The translations under genes were made by a program, and so were the position numbers. From assembly GCF_000758585.1 (NCBI RefSeq), contig NZ_CP009281.1, positions 6,634,001-6,698,000 on the forward strand: a stretch of 64,000 nucleotides of DNA, in the 5' to 3' direction. A model generated the notes under the pieces. That model ran no database searches. It saw nothing but the letters and a program-made list of their open reading frames with translations, and had not been told where the DNA came from. How positions within the stretch are numbered: position 1 is the first letter of the stretch; each line of letters opens with the position of its first letter. Shown piece after piece: positions 45,370-53,376 of this stretch. Origin of the DNA: Paenibacillus sp. FSL R5-0345. GTDB taxonomy: Bacteria > Bacillota > Bacilli > Paenibacillales > Paenibacillaceae.

Positions 45370-46278
45370 ATGAAGAAAATGACCAAGAAATGGTCTGTAA
45401 TTTTAAGTGCTGCTGTATGCCTTGGAGCGCTGGGAATGCCGGCTTTAACCCAAGCAGCCAGTGTTCAACCTGCCGCTGAAGCTTCCCTGAATACAACAAA
45501 AGTCGCCGATTCACACGATCAGCTTACTTTAAAGGGCAGTGCACAGTTTGACGGTAACTATATTAAGATCGATCTGAGCCGTGAAGGATCCCTGTTCTCA
45601 GGAATGCTCGCAGGCGTAACCTTGAATGATAAAGGTGAACCTTATCTTGCAGAAGGAACGATTATGGGAGTAGACGCCAAGCTCACTCAACCAGGAGACA
45701 TTGATTTTAAATCACCACGCTGGATCAGTGACGGTAATGCCAACAAGGCGGTTGTTGTATTGCAGACCGGATGGCTTACTGAGCAACAAAAGGCAAGCCT
45801 GGCTTCCTCTGAATTGAGCATCCATGTGAAGCTTAACGGAATCGAAGCTCCGTATGTACTAAAGTTTTCTCTCAAGCAAGCAGGAGTAGCGCGTAGTATT
45901 CAGCTGCCAGCTTTAAAGAAAGACAACCAATTTGAAATCAAAACCACTCGCGTTGCTGTGGGAGAGACTTCTGTGCGTATTGCTTTAGCAGTTAGAGGGA
46001 CTGCTAACCAAGCACAGGCTTTAGGATATGACATTTATGATAATCTGGGAAACGAATTAGAATATATTGCACGGGAATCTGTTGCAACAACCCAGAATTC
46101 TGTTTCTGAAGATTTATTGTTCGAGGCACTTCGCCCAGCCGCAGAATATCTGATTATCAGACCTTATCAAGCCGTATTTGAAAAAGGCACTGCCGGGGCT
46201 TACAAAGTAGATGCCAAAGGTAAAGTAGTTAAAAATTACAACAAACAACTGGAGATCAAAATTCCTCTAAAAAAATAA
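45370..46278 (+). CDS. Secreted paralogue of the anti-sigma sensor domain
   Basis: This 302-residue protein has a Sec signal peptide (MKKMTKKWSVILSAAVCLGA, cleavage after TQAA near residue 30) and no membrane anchor. Its body parallels the external part of the preceding anti-sigma protein. EGSLFSGMLAGVTLNDKGEP matches EGDELEGKLAGVTIGEDGKP, LNGIEAPYVLKF matches LNGIDTPYVLEI, and the C-termini align around GAYKVDAKGKVVKNY and GAFKADSSGNPVKHY. It lies 20 bp behind that gene with an AAGGAG site, so it belongs to the operon. A role as signal-binding partner or competitor is inferred. Confidence 0.82.
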   Translation: MKKMTKKWSVILSAAVCLGALGMPALTQAASVQPAAEASLNTTKVADSHDQLTLKGSAQFDGNYIKIDLSREGSLFSGMLAGVTLNDKGEPYLAEGTIMGVDAKLTQPGDIDFKSPRWISDGNANKAVVVLQTGWLTEQQKASLASSELSIHVKLNGIEAPYVLKFSLKQAGVARSIQLPALKKDNQFEIKTTRVAVGETSVRIALAVRGTANQAQALGYDIYDNLGNELEYIARESVATTQNSVSEDLLFEALRPAAEYLIIRPYQAVFEKGTAGAYKVDAKGKVVKNYNKQLEIKIPLKK

Positions 46279-46296
46279 TTGTTATCGCTGCAACAG

Positions 46297-46341
46297 AAGG
46301 GGATTACCTGTTGGCCGTTAGGCCTGAGGTAATCCCCTTTT
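46297..46341 (+). terminator. Terminator of the ECF sigma operon
   Basis: AAGGGGATTACCT pairs with AGGTAATCCCCTT across a 17-base loop containing a small GGCC/GGCC pairing, then TT. It lies between convergent genes and could serve both. Confidence 0.87.
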
Positions 46342-46366
46342 GCATGGACGAAGTGTAATTGTACTA

Positions 46367-46753
46367 CTAATCATGCATAGACAAATCCAGTGTATTCCCT
46401 TTACTAATGAAGGATTTATAATTGGTAATTTTGTCGTTCAGCATCTTCTCTGTCTCTGTTAAATGCCTGATTTGATCCTGAACTGAGCTTCTATGATCTT
46501 CGAGAAGATCCAAACGGGCTTGGCTTGTATGCTCGCCCTCTAGGTATAACTGGGCATATTGCCTGATCTGTGCGATAGGCATTTGGGTTTGTTTCAACCT
46601 CAGTACAAATCGCAGCCAAGCAAGATGAGTATCCTCATATACCCTTTCTCCATTGGCATTGCGAATCGGAGCAACGATCCCTTCTTTTTCATAATATCTC
46701 AGTGTATATGTAGTTATCTCCAATAACTTGGATACCTCGCTAATCGTATACAT
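46367..46753 (-). CDS. MerR family regulator
   Basis: This 128-residue regulator has the N-terminal winged helix (MYTISEVSKLLEITTYTLRYYEKEGIV) and a long dimerisation coiled coil (ARLDLLEDHRSSVQDQIRHLTETEKMLNDKI). The effector region is short, as in the YfmP/AdhR subgroup that answers aldehydes or similar. It is divergent from an SDR gene whose promoter has the stretched spacer typical of MerR control. Confidence 0.9.
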   Translation of the reverse strand: MYTISEVSKLLEITTYTLRYYEKEGIVAPIRNANGERVYEDTHLAWLRFVLRLKQTQMPIAQIRQYAQLYLEGEHTSQARLDLLEDHRSSVQDQIRHLTETEKMLNDKITNYKSFISKGNTLDLSMHD

Positions 46754-46806
46754 ACGAGTCCTCGAATCTAATATGTTTTGAAAGTCACCCTGATTATAAA
46801 AAACAT

Positions 46807-46837
46807 TTGCCTTAGAGTAAACTCTAACCTATATAAT
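46807..46837 (+). promoter_or_regulatory. MerR-type promoter of the SDR gene
   Basis: TTGCCT (46807-46812) and TATAAT (46832-46837) are separated by 19 bp, longer than the optimal 17. The palindrome TTAGAGTAAACTCTAA (46812-46827) fills the spacer. This is the classical arrangement in which a MerR protein untwists the DNA to activate. The regulator is encoded divergently next door. Confidence 0.82.
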
Positions 46838-46890
46838 CAAATCGCTGTAGGATAAAATTACAAGCTCGTTTAAAAATAGGAGGAAATCAC

Positions 46891-47649
46891 ATGAAGTACA
46901 CTGTAATTACCGGCGCTAGTTCAGGGATAGGTTATGAAACTGCTCTAGCTTTTGCAGCGCGTGGAAAAAACTTAATTCTTGTTGCCCGCAGAAAGGAACA
47001 GCTGGAGGAGTTACAGTCTGAAATTACCCGTATTCAGCCTGATGTAGAGGTTATCATTCGAACGACTGACTTATCCGTTATTGAGAATGCTTATTCACTT
47101 TACGAAAGCTTGCAAGAGTATCCCCTCGAAACCTGGATCAACAATGCCGGATTTGGGAACTTTGCTTCAGTGGCCGAACAAGATTTAAATAAAATAACTA
47201 CAATGCTACATCTGAACATAGAAGCGTTAACTATACTCTCCTCTCTATTCTTTCGAGACTACTCCACTATTGAAGGCACTCAATTAATTAACGTTTCATC
47301 TGGTGGCGGTTATACGATTGTGGGCAATGCTATAACGTACTGTGCGAGCAAGTTTTACGTAAGTGCATTTACTGAAGGGCTATCTCATGAGTTGAAGAGT
47401 CAAGGTGCACCTATGCAGGCTAAAGTGTTGGCACCTGCCGCAACAGAAACAGAATTCGCGAAACGTGCTTTCGATATCACGGATTTCGAATATCACGGCG
47501 CTGTGCCTAAATTCCATACCGCAAAGGAGATGGCTGGATTCATGCTTGATCTGTATGACAGCAATCATGTGGTGGGATTAGTGGATGGTTTGACGTACGA
47601 ATTTGAGTTGAAAGATGCTATTTTTAATTATGTGGAGCGTACGCGATAG
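46891..47649 (+). CDS. Short-chain dehydrogenase/reductase
   Basis: This 252-residue NAD(P)-dependent oxidoreductase has TGASSGIGYETALAFAARG (cofactor loop), NNAGFGN, and the catalytic Ser in LINVSSGGGY with Y-x-x-x-K as YCASKFYVSAFTEGL. RRKEQLEEL after the second strand suggests NADP preference. An AGGAGG site precedes the ATG. The MerR-controlled promoter suggests induction by a toxic carbonyl or similar compound. The substrate is unknown. Confidence 0.92.
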   Translation: MKYTVITGASSGIGYETALAFAARGKNLILVARRKEQLEELQSEITRIQPDVEVIIRTTDLSVIENAYSLYESLQEYPLETWINNAGFGNFASVAEQDLNKITTMLHLNIEALTILSSLFFRDYSTIEGTQLINVSSGGGYTIVGNAITYCASKFYVSAFTEGLSHELKSQGAPMQAKVLAPAATETEFAKRAFDITDFEYHGAVPKFHTAKEMAGFMLDLYDSNHVVGLVDGLTYEFELKDAIFNYVERTR

Positions 47650-47676
47650 ACTTGTCTTGTAAGTTAAGGCATGAAG

Positions 47677-47702
47677 AGGGCCATCCTTCAATGGATGACC
47701 CT
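47677..47702. terminator. Bidirectional terminator between SDR and MGT genes
   Basis: AGGGCCATCC pairs with GGATGACCCT (one mismatch) around TTCAAT between convergent genes. Confidence 0.75.
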
Positions 47703-47707
47703 GCAAA

Positions 47708-48910
47708 CTAATCAAGATATTGACGCCTCCATTCGAAAATCTCATCCACAGCTTGGTGTGACCCACCGGATGTCCGAAAAGAATCTTTAATTGTTGCAAC
47801 AGCTTTTTGGAATGATGGAAGGGTCAGCACACGCTCTACAGCTTCACGTAGTTCAGTTGCAGTTAATCCTTGCATTTGTAATTTAATACCCGCTCCTGCA
47901 TTGGCGACTTGCTCAGCAATGATCGGTTGATCCGCACTTTGTGGGATTACAATTAGCGGAACCCCGTAATAGAGACCCTCATGCACACTGTTCATTCCAC
48001 CATGAGTAATGAATAATCTCGAGTTTTGCAATACATTCATTTGTGGAACATAATTTTTCACAATGAAGTTTTGCGGAATTTCTCCCAAATCATAGATTTG
48101 GACTTTATTCCCAATGGACATCACAATCGTATGATCCATATTCCCGAATGCCTTAAAACAGAGCTTATAGAAATCTATGGCTTGGTTGAAAACTGTGCCC
48201 ATTGAAATGTAAATTAATTCTTTTCCCTTAATTGCAGAAAGGTCAAAATCATCTGGAGTTAATCGTGAGGAGATAGATGGACCCACGAACTTATACGATT
48301 GATTCAGGGCTTCACCATAAGGATGAAACTCCCTTGTCGTATAAACGATTGTAAGTGGTGCAGGATTACAGAACACTTCATAAGGAGAATGGATTTCCAC
48401 GCCGTATTTTTCTTTTATTTTTGCCGTCAGGCTTTGAAATCTATCGTCCACAGCTTTTACTATTTCTGCAGGAGCTTCCATGTAAAACTGCTCCATAAGT
48501 TGATCAAATGATGCCTTTGTCTGTACAAAAGAAGTACAAGAGTTGATTGCAGGAAGCTTGAGGATTTGAGCAATTAAACGTCCGCAACCAAACATGGAAT
48601 CATGAATGATATAATCGAAATGCTCCCCTTTGATCTGCTCAAGAACGCCCGGAATAACTATATTCGCTGTAAGTAAAAGCCCATTCACTCTTTCAAGTAA
48701 ATAATCTCTTCCACCTGAAATAAAAGCCTTTATATATTGTTGATCGTCCAATGTCCGAACTATAGCGCCCGTCTCCTCAATACGTTCCCGAAAAGCTTCT
48801 ATAGAGAAGTACACTACCTCTTCTCCACGAGAAATAAGCTCCTGTACAATACCAATCGTTGGATTGATATGTCCCTCTGATCCTGCATTAATAAATAAGA
48901 CACGCGCCAT
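47708..48910 (-). CDS. Macrolide-type glycosyltransferase (MGT, GT1)
   Basis: This 400-residue GT-B enzyme transfers a sugar from a UDP-sugar to small molecules such as macrolides, flavonoids or lipids. The N-terminal acceptor domain opens VLFINAGSEGHINPTIGIVQEL. The C-terminal donor site is FITHGGMNSVHEGLYYGVPLIVIPQSADQPIIAEQV. The ATG at 48910 follows AGGAG by eight bases; the GTG at 48919 overlaps it. It resembles B. subtilis YjiC/YdhE/YojK. It probably inactivates a toxic natural product. Confidence 0.9.
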   Translation of the reverse strand: MARVLFINAGSEGHINPTIGIVQELISRGEEVVYFSIEAFRERIEETGAIVRTLDDQQYIKAFISGGRDYLLERVNGLLLTANIVIPGVLEQIKGEHFDYIIHDSMFGCGRLIAQILKLPAINSCTSFVQTKASFDQLMEQFYMEAPAEIVKAVDDRFQSLTAKIKEKYGVEIHSPYEVFCNPAPLTIVYTTREFHPYGEALNQSYKFVGPSISSRLTPDDFDLSAIKGKELIYISMGTVFNQAIDFYKLCFKAFGNMDHTIVMSIGNKVQIYDLGEIPQNFIVKNYVPQMNVLQNSRLFITHGGMNSVHEGLYYGVPLIVIPQSADQPIIAEQVANAGAGIKLQMQGLTATELREAVERVLTLPSFQKAVATIKDSFRTSGGSHQAVDEIFEWRRQYLD

Positions 48911-49039
48911 CCCTTCCACTCCTCAGTTATGACCTAAATTATGATGTATGTAGCTCCAATTCTGTCCTTTTCAATGTACCCATTATACGTTCATCAACGG
49001 CCGACTTCTACTTCTCAAATGGATGATCGCAAAAACCAT

Positions 49040-49332
49040 TCTGCCAGCGCTAATCGACGCGCCGCTGTCGAATACGATTTCCGCAACTTGCTGGATAATG
49101 TCGTTAGGTACGGTGAAGAGGGCTATTATCTGGGTTTGGACTAACGGAGGATACTGAGGAAGTGAATCTCACGGTCAAAAACCGGGGCAAAGGCATCTGC
49201 CTCTCAATCTTCAAAGAAATTACGGAATTATACAATGGCAGCGTGCGATTGCTCGAGGGAACAACGACAGAAACTATTTTTCAGATTACAATTCCTAAAA
49301 AGCCTCCTATTGATCGTTTGAATCAACGTTAG
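49040..49332 (+). pseudogene. Remnant of a VanS-like histidine kinase
   Basis: This fragment preserves the end of a sensor kinase in two frames. In the first, EYDFRNLLDNVVRYGEEGYY is the N box of the ATPase domain, then TAA at about 49141. In the next frame VNLTVKNRGKGI is the G1 box, and LSIFKEITELYNGSVRL the helix after the G2 box; it ends ETIFQITIPKK. The F box and GLGL loop are missing between them. So there is at least one frameshift, one internal deletion and a lost N-terminus. No partner regulator remains. Confidence 0.72.
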
Positions 49333-49922
49333 TCATATTTACTTGTTCTGCGCGCTTTATTGTATAAATAAAGGGCTGTGACAGCTGCGCTCAATATTCC
49401 GCAGATCATATCCATCATCGTATCGCTCAAACTACCGTTTTGTGAATGTAATCCGAAAAGATGATCTACTGTAAACTCATAAATCTCCCACAGCCCAGCC
49501 ATGGCAACAGCAAACAGGAAAGCGAACCAGATGATGATGTTGGAAGGTACACCGCCCAGCTCTTTACGCTTAGCCATCTTGATCAAAATGAATTGTCCTA
49601 CGAAGAATAGAATAACTCCGGACAGCAGATGTTCAATCTTGTCTAGATAAGGGATGAACGCATACATATTGAATAAATTGGCGAGCATCATCGTAATCGT
49701 GATAAAGATCAGCACCGAGAACCGCAGTGCAGGAGGCAATTCGCTTTTAGTCCATGTGATTAAGCCCCTAAAGAGTAATAGGACGACAATGATAAGACCC
49801 GCTTGAAAGGTTTTACCATAGTTCCCAATCACGCTAAAATAAACAAATGATACACCGCATACGATGTACAAAATCATTTCAAAAACATCATTGAACCTAT
49901 ACCTTCTAGAGGTTTCTCGCAT
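49329..49922 (-). CDS. Membrane protein, DUF2238/YjdF-like
   Basis: This 197-residue protein has about six hydrophobic segments. Conserved polar residues inside them are DKIEHLLSGVILFFVGQ, GLWEIYEFTVDHLFG and DTMMDMICGILSA, which match the YjdF/DUF2238 membrane family and are suggestive of a metal or lipid site. The function is unknown. Its last four bases overlap the kinase remnant on the other strand. Confidence 0.72.
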   Translation of the reverse strand: MRETSRRYRFNDVFEMILYIVCGVSFVYFSVIGNYGKTFQAGLIIVVLLLFRGLITWTKSELPPALRFSVLIFITITMMLANLFNMYAFIPYLDKIEHLLSGVILFFVGQFILIKMAKRKELGGVPSNIIIWFAFLFAVAMAGLWEIYEFTVDHLFGLHSQNGSLSDTMMDMICGILSAAVTALYLYNKARRTSKYD

Positions 49923-50008
49923 AGCAGTTCCTTTCTGACTAGATCCGTTTAACTAATTATCACCCATTCAAAGCCACCCCATACGACAATCAAATCGGTA
50001 GCAACAAA

Positions 50009-50052
50009 AAGACCCCTGAGATATTCCCATAAGCGGGAATACACGGGGTCTT
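50009..50052 (-). terminator. Terminator of the MATE gene
   Basis: AAGACCCC pairs with GGGGTCTT and an inner ATTCCC with GGGAAT. On the minus strand it is followed by TTTTTG. Confidence 0.88.
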
Positions 50053-50103
50053 AAGCCAACCAATCAACCCAGATAGTTGCAGAGTTTTATGTAACCTTAA
50101 CCT

Positions 50104-51468
50104 CTACATCGCTTTTTCAGCCAAATCGCTAACTAAATTTCTCATCCACTTGCGGGAGTAAATCCGGGCATAGCCAAAACCGAAGCGGACAAGCTCCTCC
50201 AGTGAGATGACAAGGTACACGAGGTAGACTGGCTGCTTCCAGACGTATGACAGCAGCAGCCCAGATGGGACCCCAATCAGCCACGTTGCTGTCGATTCCA
50301 TGCTGAATACGAACTTGCTATCTCCCCCGCTGTTTAGAATGCCACCCGCTATAATCATATTAGATACTTTGACCCAAAGAAATCCAGCGAATACGATAAC
50401 GATATACACACCCATTTGTTTGGCATCCTCGGAGATATTAAATGCGGATACATACAGCTTCGAACCTGCCGCAATGATAGCCCCTACAATCAGAGAGATA
50501 ATGATACCAAGCCGAATGAATTTTTTCGCGTGATCGAGTGCGATATCTGTTTCGTTCGCACCCAAACGGTTGCCAACGAGCACCCCGGCTGCACTAGCCA
50601 GACCGGATAATAAGCCGATACAAAGCCCTTGCAACGGGAAGGTAATGGTCATTGCTGTCATTTCCGTCGTTCCCATGCGGCTATAGATGATTGCATATGC
50701 CGTTTCACCCAACACCCAGATCAATTCCGTTAGCAACAGCGGATAAGTCGTTCCAAAAAACTTGCGGACGAGCGGTTTAGGAATGATGAACAAGTTCTTT
50801 AACCCGACAGCTCCCGGTAACCGATACCGGTACACGGCGCCAATGATCAATAAACATTCGATTACTCTGGAAACAAGCGTAGCGATAGCCGAACCCTTCA
50901 AGCCGAGTGCAGGAGCGCCGAAGTGGCCGAAGATAAGCACGTAGTTCAGTATAAGATTCAATCCAACTGCAATTAAGCTAACATACATCGGCCATTTGGC
51001 ATGCCCGGTACTGCGCAAAATCGCAGAATACATCATCGTGAGCATGACAGGCACAAAGCCGATCGACATAATCTGTAGAAAAATGTACCCGTCATTTATT
51101 ACATTCGCATCTGTAGTGAACATACTCAGAAAGAACGGCGAATCGATGAATACAGCCGCAGAGAACAGGAACGAGAACGCGAAGCCGACGATCAGACCGA
51201 GACCCAGCACCTGGGAGACACTTTTGGAATCTTTGTTCCCCCAAAATTGGGCAGCAAAAATAGATACACCTGTCGATAAACCGGCTAAGACAACCGCGAT
51301 AATTCCGTATATTTTGGTGGACATCCCCACCGAGGCAATCGCCACATCTCCAAGCTGACCGACCATCAATTGATCCGTCAAATTGAGCAATGCCATCAGT
51401 AAGCTCTGAAGTGTGACGGGCACAGCTATTTTATACACACTTTTGTAGAAATTCTCTTTGTCTGACAT
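50104..51468 (-). CDS. MATE family efflux transporter
   Basis: This 454-residue, 12-helix cation-coupled multidrug exporter reads PVTLQSLLMALLNLTDQLMVGQLGDVAIASVGM at the N-terminus, the MatE domain hallmark. The second MatE repeat contains GLASAAGVLVGNRLGANETD. It lies 75 bp downstream of the RibD-like gene with no terminator between, so it may be the last gene of that operon. If so it could export a product made by those enzymes; this is inference. Confidence 0.92.
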   Translation of the reverse strand: MSDKENFYKSVYKIAVPVTLQSLLMALLNLTDQLMVGQLGDVAIASVGMSTKIYGIIAVVLAGLSTGVSIFAAQFWGNKDSKSVSQVLGLGLIVGFAFSFLFSAAVFIDSPFFLSMFTTDANVINDGYIFLQIMSIGFVPVMLTMMYSAILRSTGHAKWPMYVSLIAVGLNLILNYVLIFGHFGAPALGLKGSAIATLVSRVIECLLIIGAVYRYRLPGAVGLKNLFIIPKPLVRKFFGTTYPLLLTELIWVLGETAYAIIYSRMGTTEMTAMTITFPLQGLCIGLLSGLASAAGVLVGNRLGANETDIALDHAKKFIRLGIIISLIVGAIIAAGSKLYVSAFNISEDAKQMGVYIVIVFAGFLWVKVSNMIIAGGILNSGGDSKFVFSMESTATWLIGVPSGLLLSYVWKQPVYLVYLVISLEELVRFGFGYARIYSRKWMRNLVSDLAEKAM

Positions 51469-51526
51469 GTATTGTTTACAACCCCCATATTCTTAATTTT
51501 TCCACAATCCATAGCCTTTTGCAGTC

Positions 51527-51548
51527 TATGACCTTGTGAGAGGTCATA
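51527..51548. other. Hairpin between RibD-like and MATE genes
   Basis: TATGACCT pairs with AGGTCATA around a 6-base loop at the stop codon of the RibD-like gene. No T tract follows on the minus strand. It may be an mRNA processing or stability element rather than a terminator. Confidence 0.4.
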
Positions 51549-52203
51549 CTACTTTTTTGTAGCGCATGAGCGTGTAATTATCTTTTGGCTGAATTTCTAC
51601 AACTTTGAACTTTTTTGCAAAGCTCAATTGCTGGTACCCGTCTCCATCCACTAAAGTAATGTTCGTGGAGCCGCCTATAATGATCGGTAGCTGCATCAGA
51701 ATAATTTCATCAACGATATCCTGATTGAAAATATGCCAGTTCAAAAATCCGCCGCCCTCGACCATCAGGCTAGTAATCCCATAATTTTTCTCAAGCTGAC
51801 GTTCAAGCTCAACGAAATCGACTTTATCCTCGCCGCAAATGAGGCATTCCTTGCCTCTTTCCCGAATCTGCTTGATTTTTTCTTCATCCCGTCCTTTCTC
51901 GGTTGTGACAATAATCGTCTTCCCCTGATCCGAGAGAACATTGCAGTCTAGCGGAATATCCAAGGTAGTTGTCGGAATGATACGAATTGGATTTTTGTTC
52001 TCCTCATATCGATTAGTAAGAAACGGATTGTCTGTCAGGATCGTATTTTTTCCAACCATAATGCCCTGCACGTTCCCCCGAAATAGATGGATGAATTCCA
52101 TATCCTCATTGGAAAACAAAGAAAAAAGCTCTTTACTCGAATTACCGGCTCCCATCGTGAGCTTTCCGTCAATCGAAATTTGGCTGAATATCGTTGTTTT
52201 CAT
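51544..52203 (-). CDS. RibD C-terminal/dihydrofolate reductase-like protein
   Basis: This 219-residue NADPH-dependent reductase has the RibD_C fold. It opens TTIFSQISIDGKLTMGAGNSS. VQGIMVGKNTILTDNPFLTNR, TIIVTTEKG and ITSLMVEGGGFLNWHIFNQDIVDEIILMQLPIIIGG are family motifs. Members reduce the pyrimidine intermediate of riboflavin synthesis or other carbonyls. No rib genes are nearby. It is the fourth gene of a cluster with a zinc dehydrogenase, GH13 enzyme and binding-protein homologue (21-bp gap), so it may act on a sugar derivative. Confidence 0.85.
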   Translation of the reverse strand: MKTTIFSQISIDGKLTMGAGNSSKELFSLFSNEDMEFIHLFRGNVQGIMVGKNTILTDNPFLTNRYEENKNPIRIIPTTTLDIPLDCNVLSDQGKTIIVTTEKGRDEEKIKQIRERGKECLICGEDKVDFVELERQLEKNYGITSLMVEGGGFLNWHIFNQDIVDEIILMQLPIIIGGSTNITLVDGDGYQQLSFAKKFKVVEIQPKDNYTLMRYKKVV

Positions 52204-52224
52204 TTGTTTTCTCCCCGTCTCTTA

Positions 52225-53361
52225 TTAGCTTTTAAATGCGCCCCAAGATACTTGGAGACTTTGCTCTATTTTTTTAAGCGCTTGTTCAGGATTACTCAAG
52301 GGCAACTCGATAAGACCTGCATTCAGTGCCTCCCATACGTGGATCATGAAGGGGAAAGTCGGCATCGGCCTTGCTTGATCCAATAATGATAAAATCATTT
52401 TTTTGTTAGGTGCCGCAATATCAGTTAACCGTTTAAGTGTTCCTTCCTGTGCCGGAATCCGCTGCACATCCAGCGTCCACATAGTTTGGCATTCATCACT
52501 CAGCATAAAACGCGTGAATGATAAAATATCTTCCCGCTCCTCTGATGTTAACGAATGATTGGGATAGATCAGGCCGATGGAAGAAGTCATGGATTGCGAT
52601 TGCCTCCCCTCGATAACCGGAAGCTGGCAAACCGCAAGGCTATGATTCATATGCTTATCCAGATGATTATAAATCCACTCGCCACAAATAATGGCGCCGA
52701 TCTTACCATCAATGAACTGCTCTAGCAGTCCTGTAGAACCATCAAGACTTACAAGTACACCTTGATCCATCTTGTCGCGGATAAATTGTAGTGCCTGCTT
52801 CATTTCAGCGGTGATGATATTCGGCTTTCCATTCTGTACAGGCCAACCACCAAAAGCCGTAAGGAACGGAATAAACCAATAGCCCTGTTGTAAATCTGCG
52901 CCAATCGGCACGATACCTTGTGCGGATAACCTCTCAGCTTCCTGTTCGAACACATCCCATGTCGTCGGCGCACTAGTGAAAATTTCCGGGTTGTAGTATA
53001 GGACCAGATGATTGCCCCTCAATACCGGAATACCATACTGAACGCCATCCATTTGCATCGTTGAAAGGGTCCCTTCAGTCAACACATCATCGAGCAGCCC
53101 GCCAGGCACCTCGGAGTAGAGGCCATTTTCGACATAAGAGGACATGTCGGCGGGAACCATCGCCAGGTGCGGACCTTGGTGGGTATCCTTAATTCGGTTC
53201 AGGCGCGCAGTCAGCTCTGTAATATTCATCACTTGAGGTGTAACTTGTACGTCAAAGCGCTCCGTATACAGCTTGCAAATTCCCTCTAACACCTCAATCG
53301 AGGTATCTCCCGGACCATCAAACTCATGCCATAACACGATTTCCTTGTTTTTCTTTTCCAT
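52225..53361 (-). CDS. Solute-binding-protein homologue without signal peptide
   Basis: This 378-residue protein has the fold of sugar ABC binding proteins (MalE type) but starts MEKKNKEIVLWHEFDGPGDT. It therefore has no hydrophobic leader and no lipobox, and an AGAGAGGTTG site supports this start. Core motifs remain: ITELTARLNRIKDTHQGPHLAMVPAD, YGIPVLRGNHLVLYYNPEIF, and FIDGKIGAIICGEWIYNHLD. It should stay in the cytosol. There are no permease genes in the operon. It lies 15 bp behind a cytosolic GH13 gene. It may bind an intracellular oligosaccharide as a sensor or buffer. Confidence 0.82.
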   Translation of the reverse strand: MEKKNKEIVLWHEFDGPGDTSIEVLEGICKLYTERFDVQVTPQVMNITELTARLNRIKDTHQGPHLAMVPADMSSYVENGLYSEVPGGLLDDVLTEGTLSTMQMDGVQYGIPVLRGNHLVLYYNPEIFTSAPTTWDVFEQEAERLSAQGIVPIGADLQQGYWFIPFLTAFGGWPVQNGKPNIITAEMKQALQFIRDKMDQGVLVSLDGSTGLLEQFIDGKIGAIICGEWIYNHLDKHMNHSLAVCQLPVIEGRQSQSMTSSIGLIYPNHSLTSEEREDILSFTRFMLSDECQTMWTLDVQRIPAQEGTLKRLTDIAAPNKKMILSLLDQARPMPTFPFMIHVWEALNAGLIELPLSNPEQALKKIEQSLQVSWGAFKS

Positions 53362-53376
53362 TGCAACCTCTCTCCC

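Noticed and set aside
52270..52290. cre-like AAGCGCTT sequence inside the binding-protein homologue gene
   Set aside because: It lies within a coding region near the 3' end, matches only the core and has no promoter nearby.
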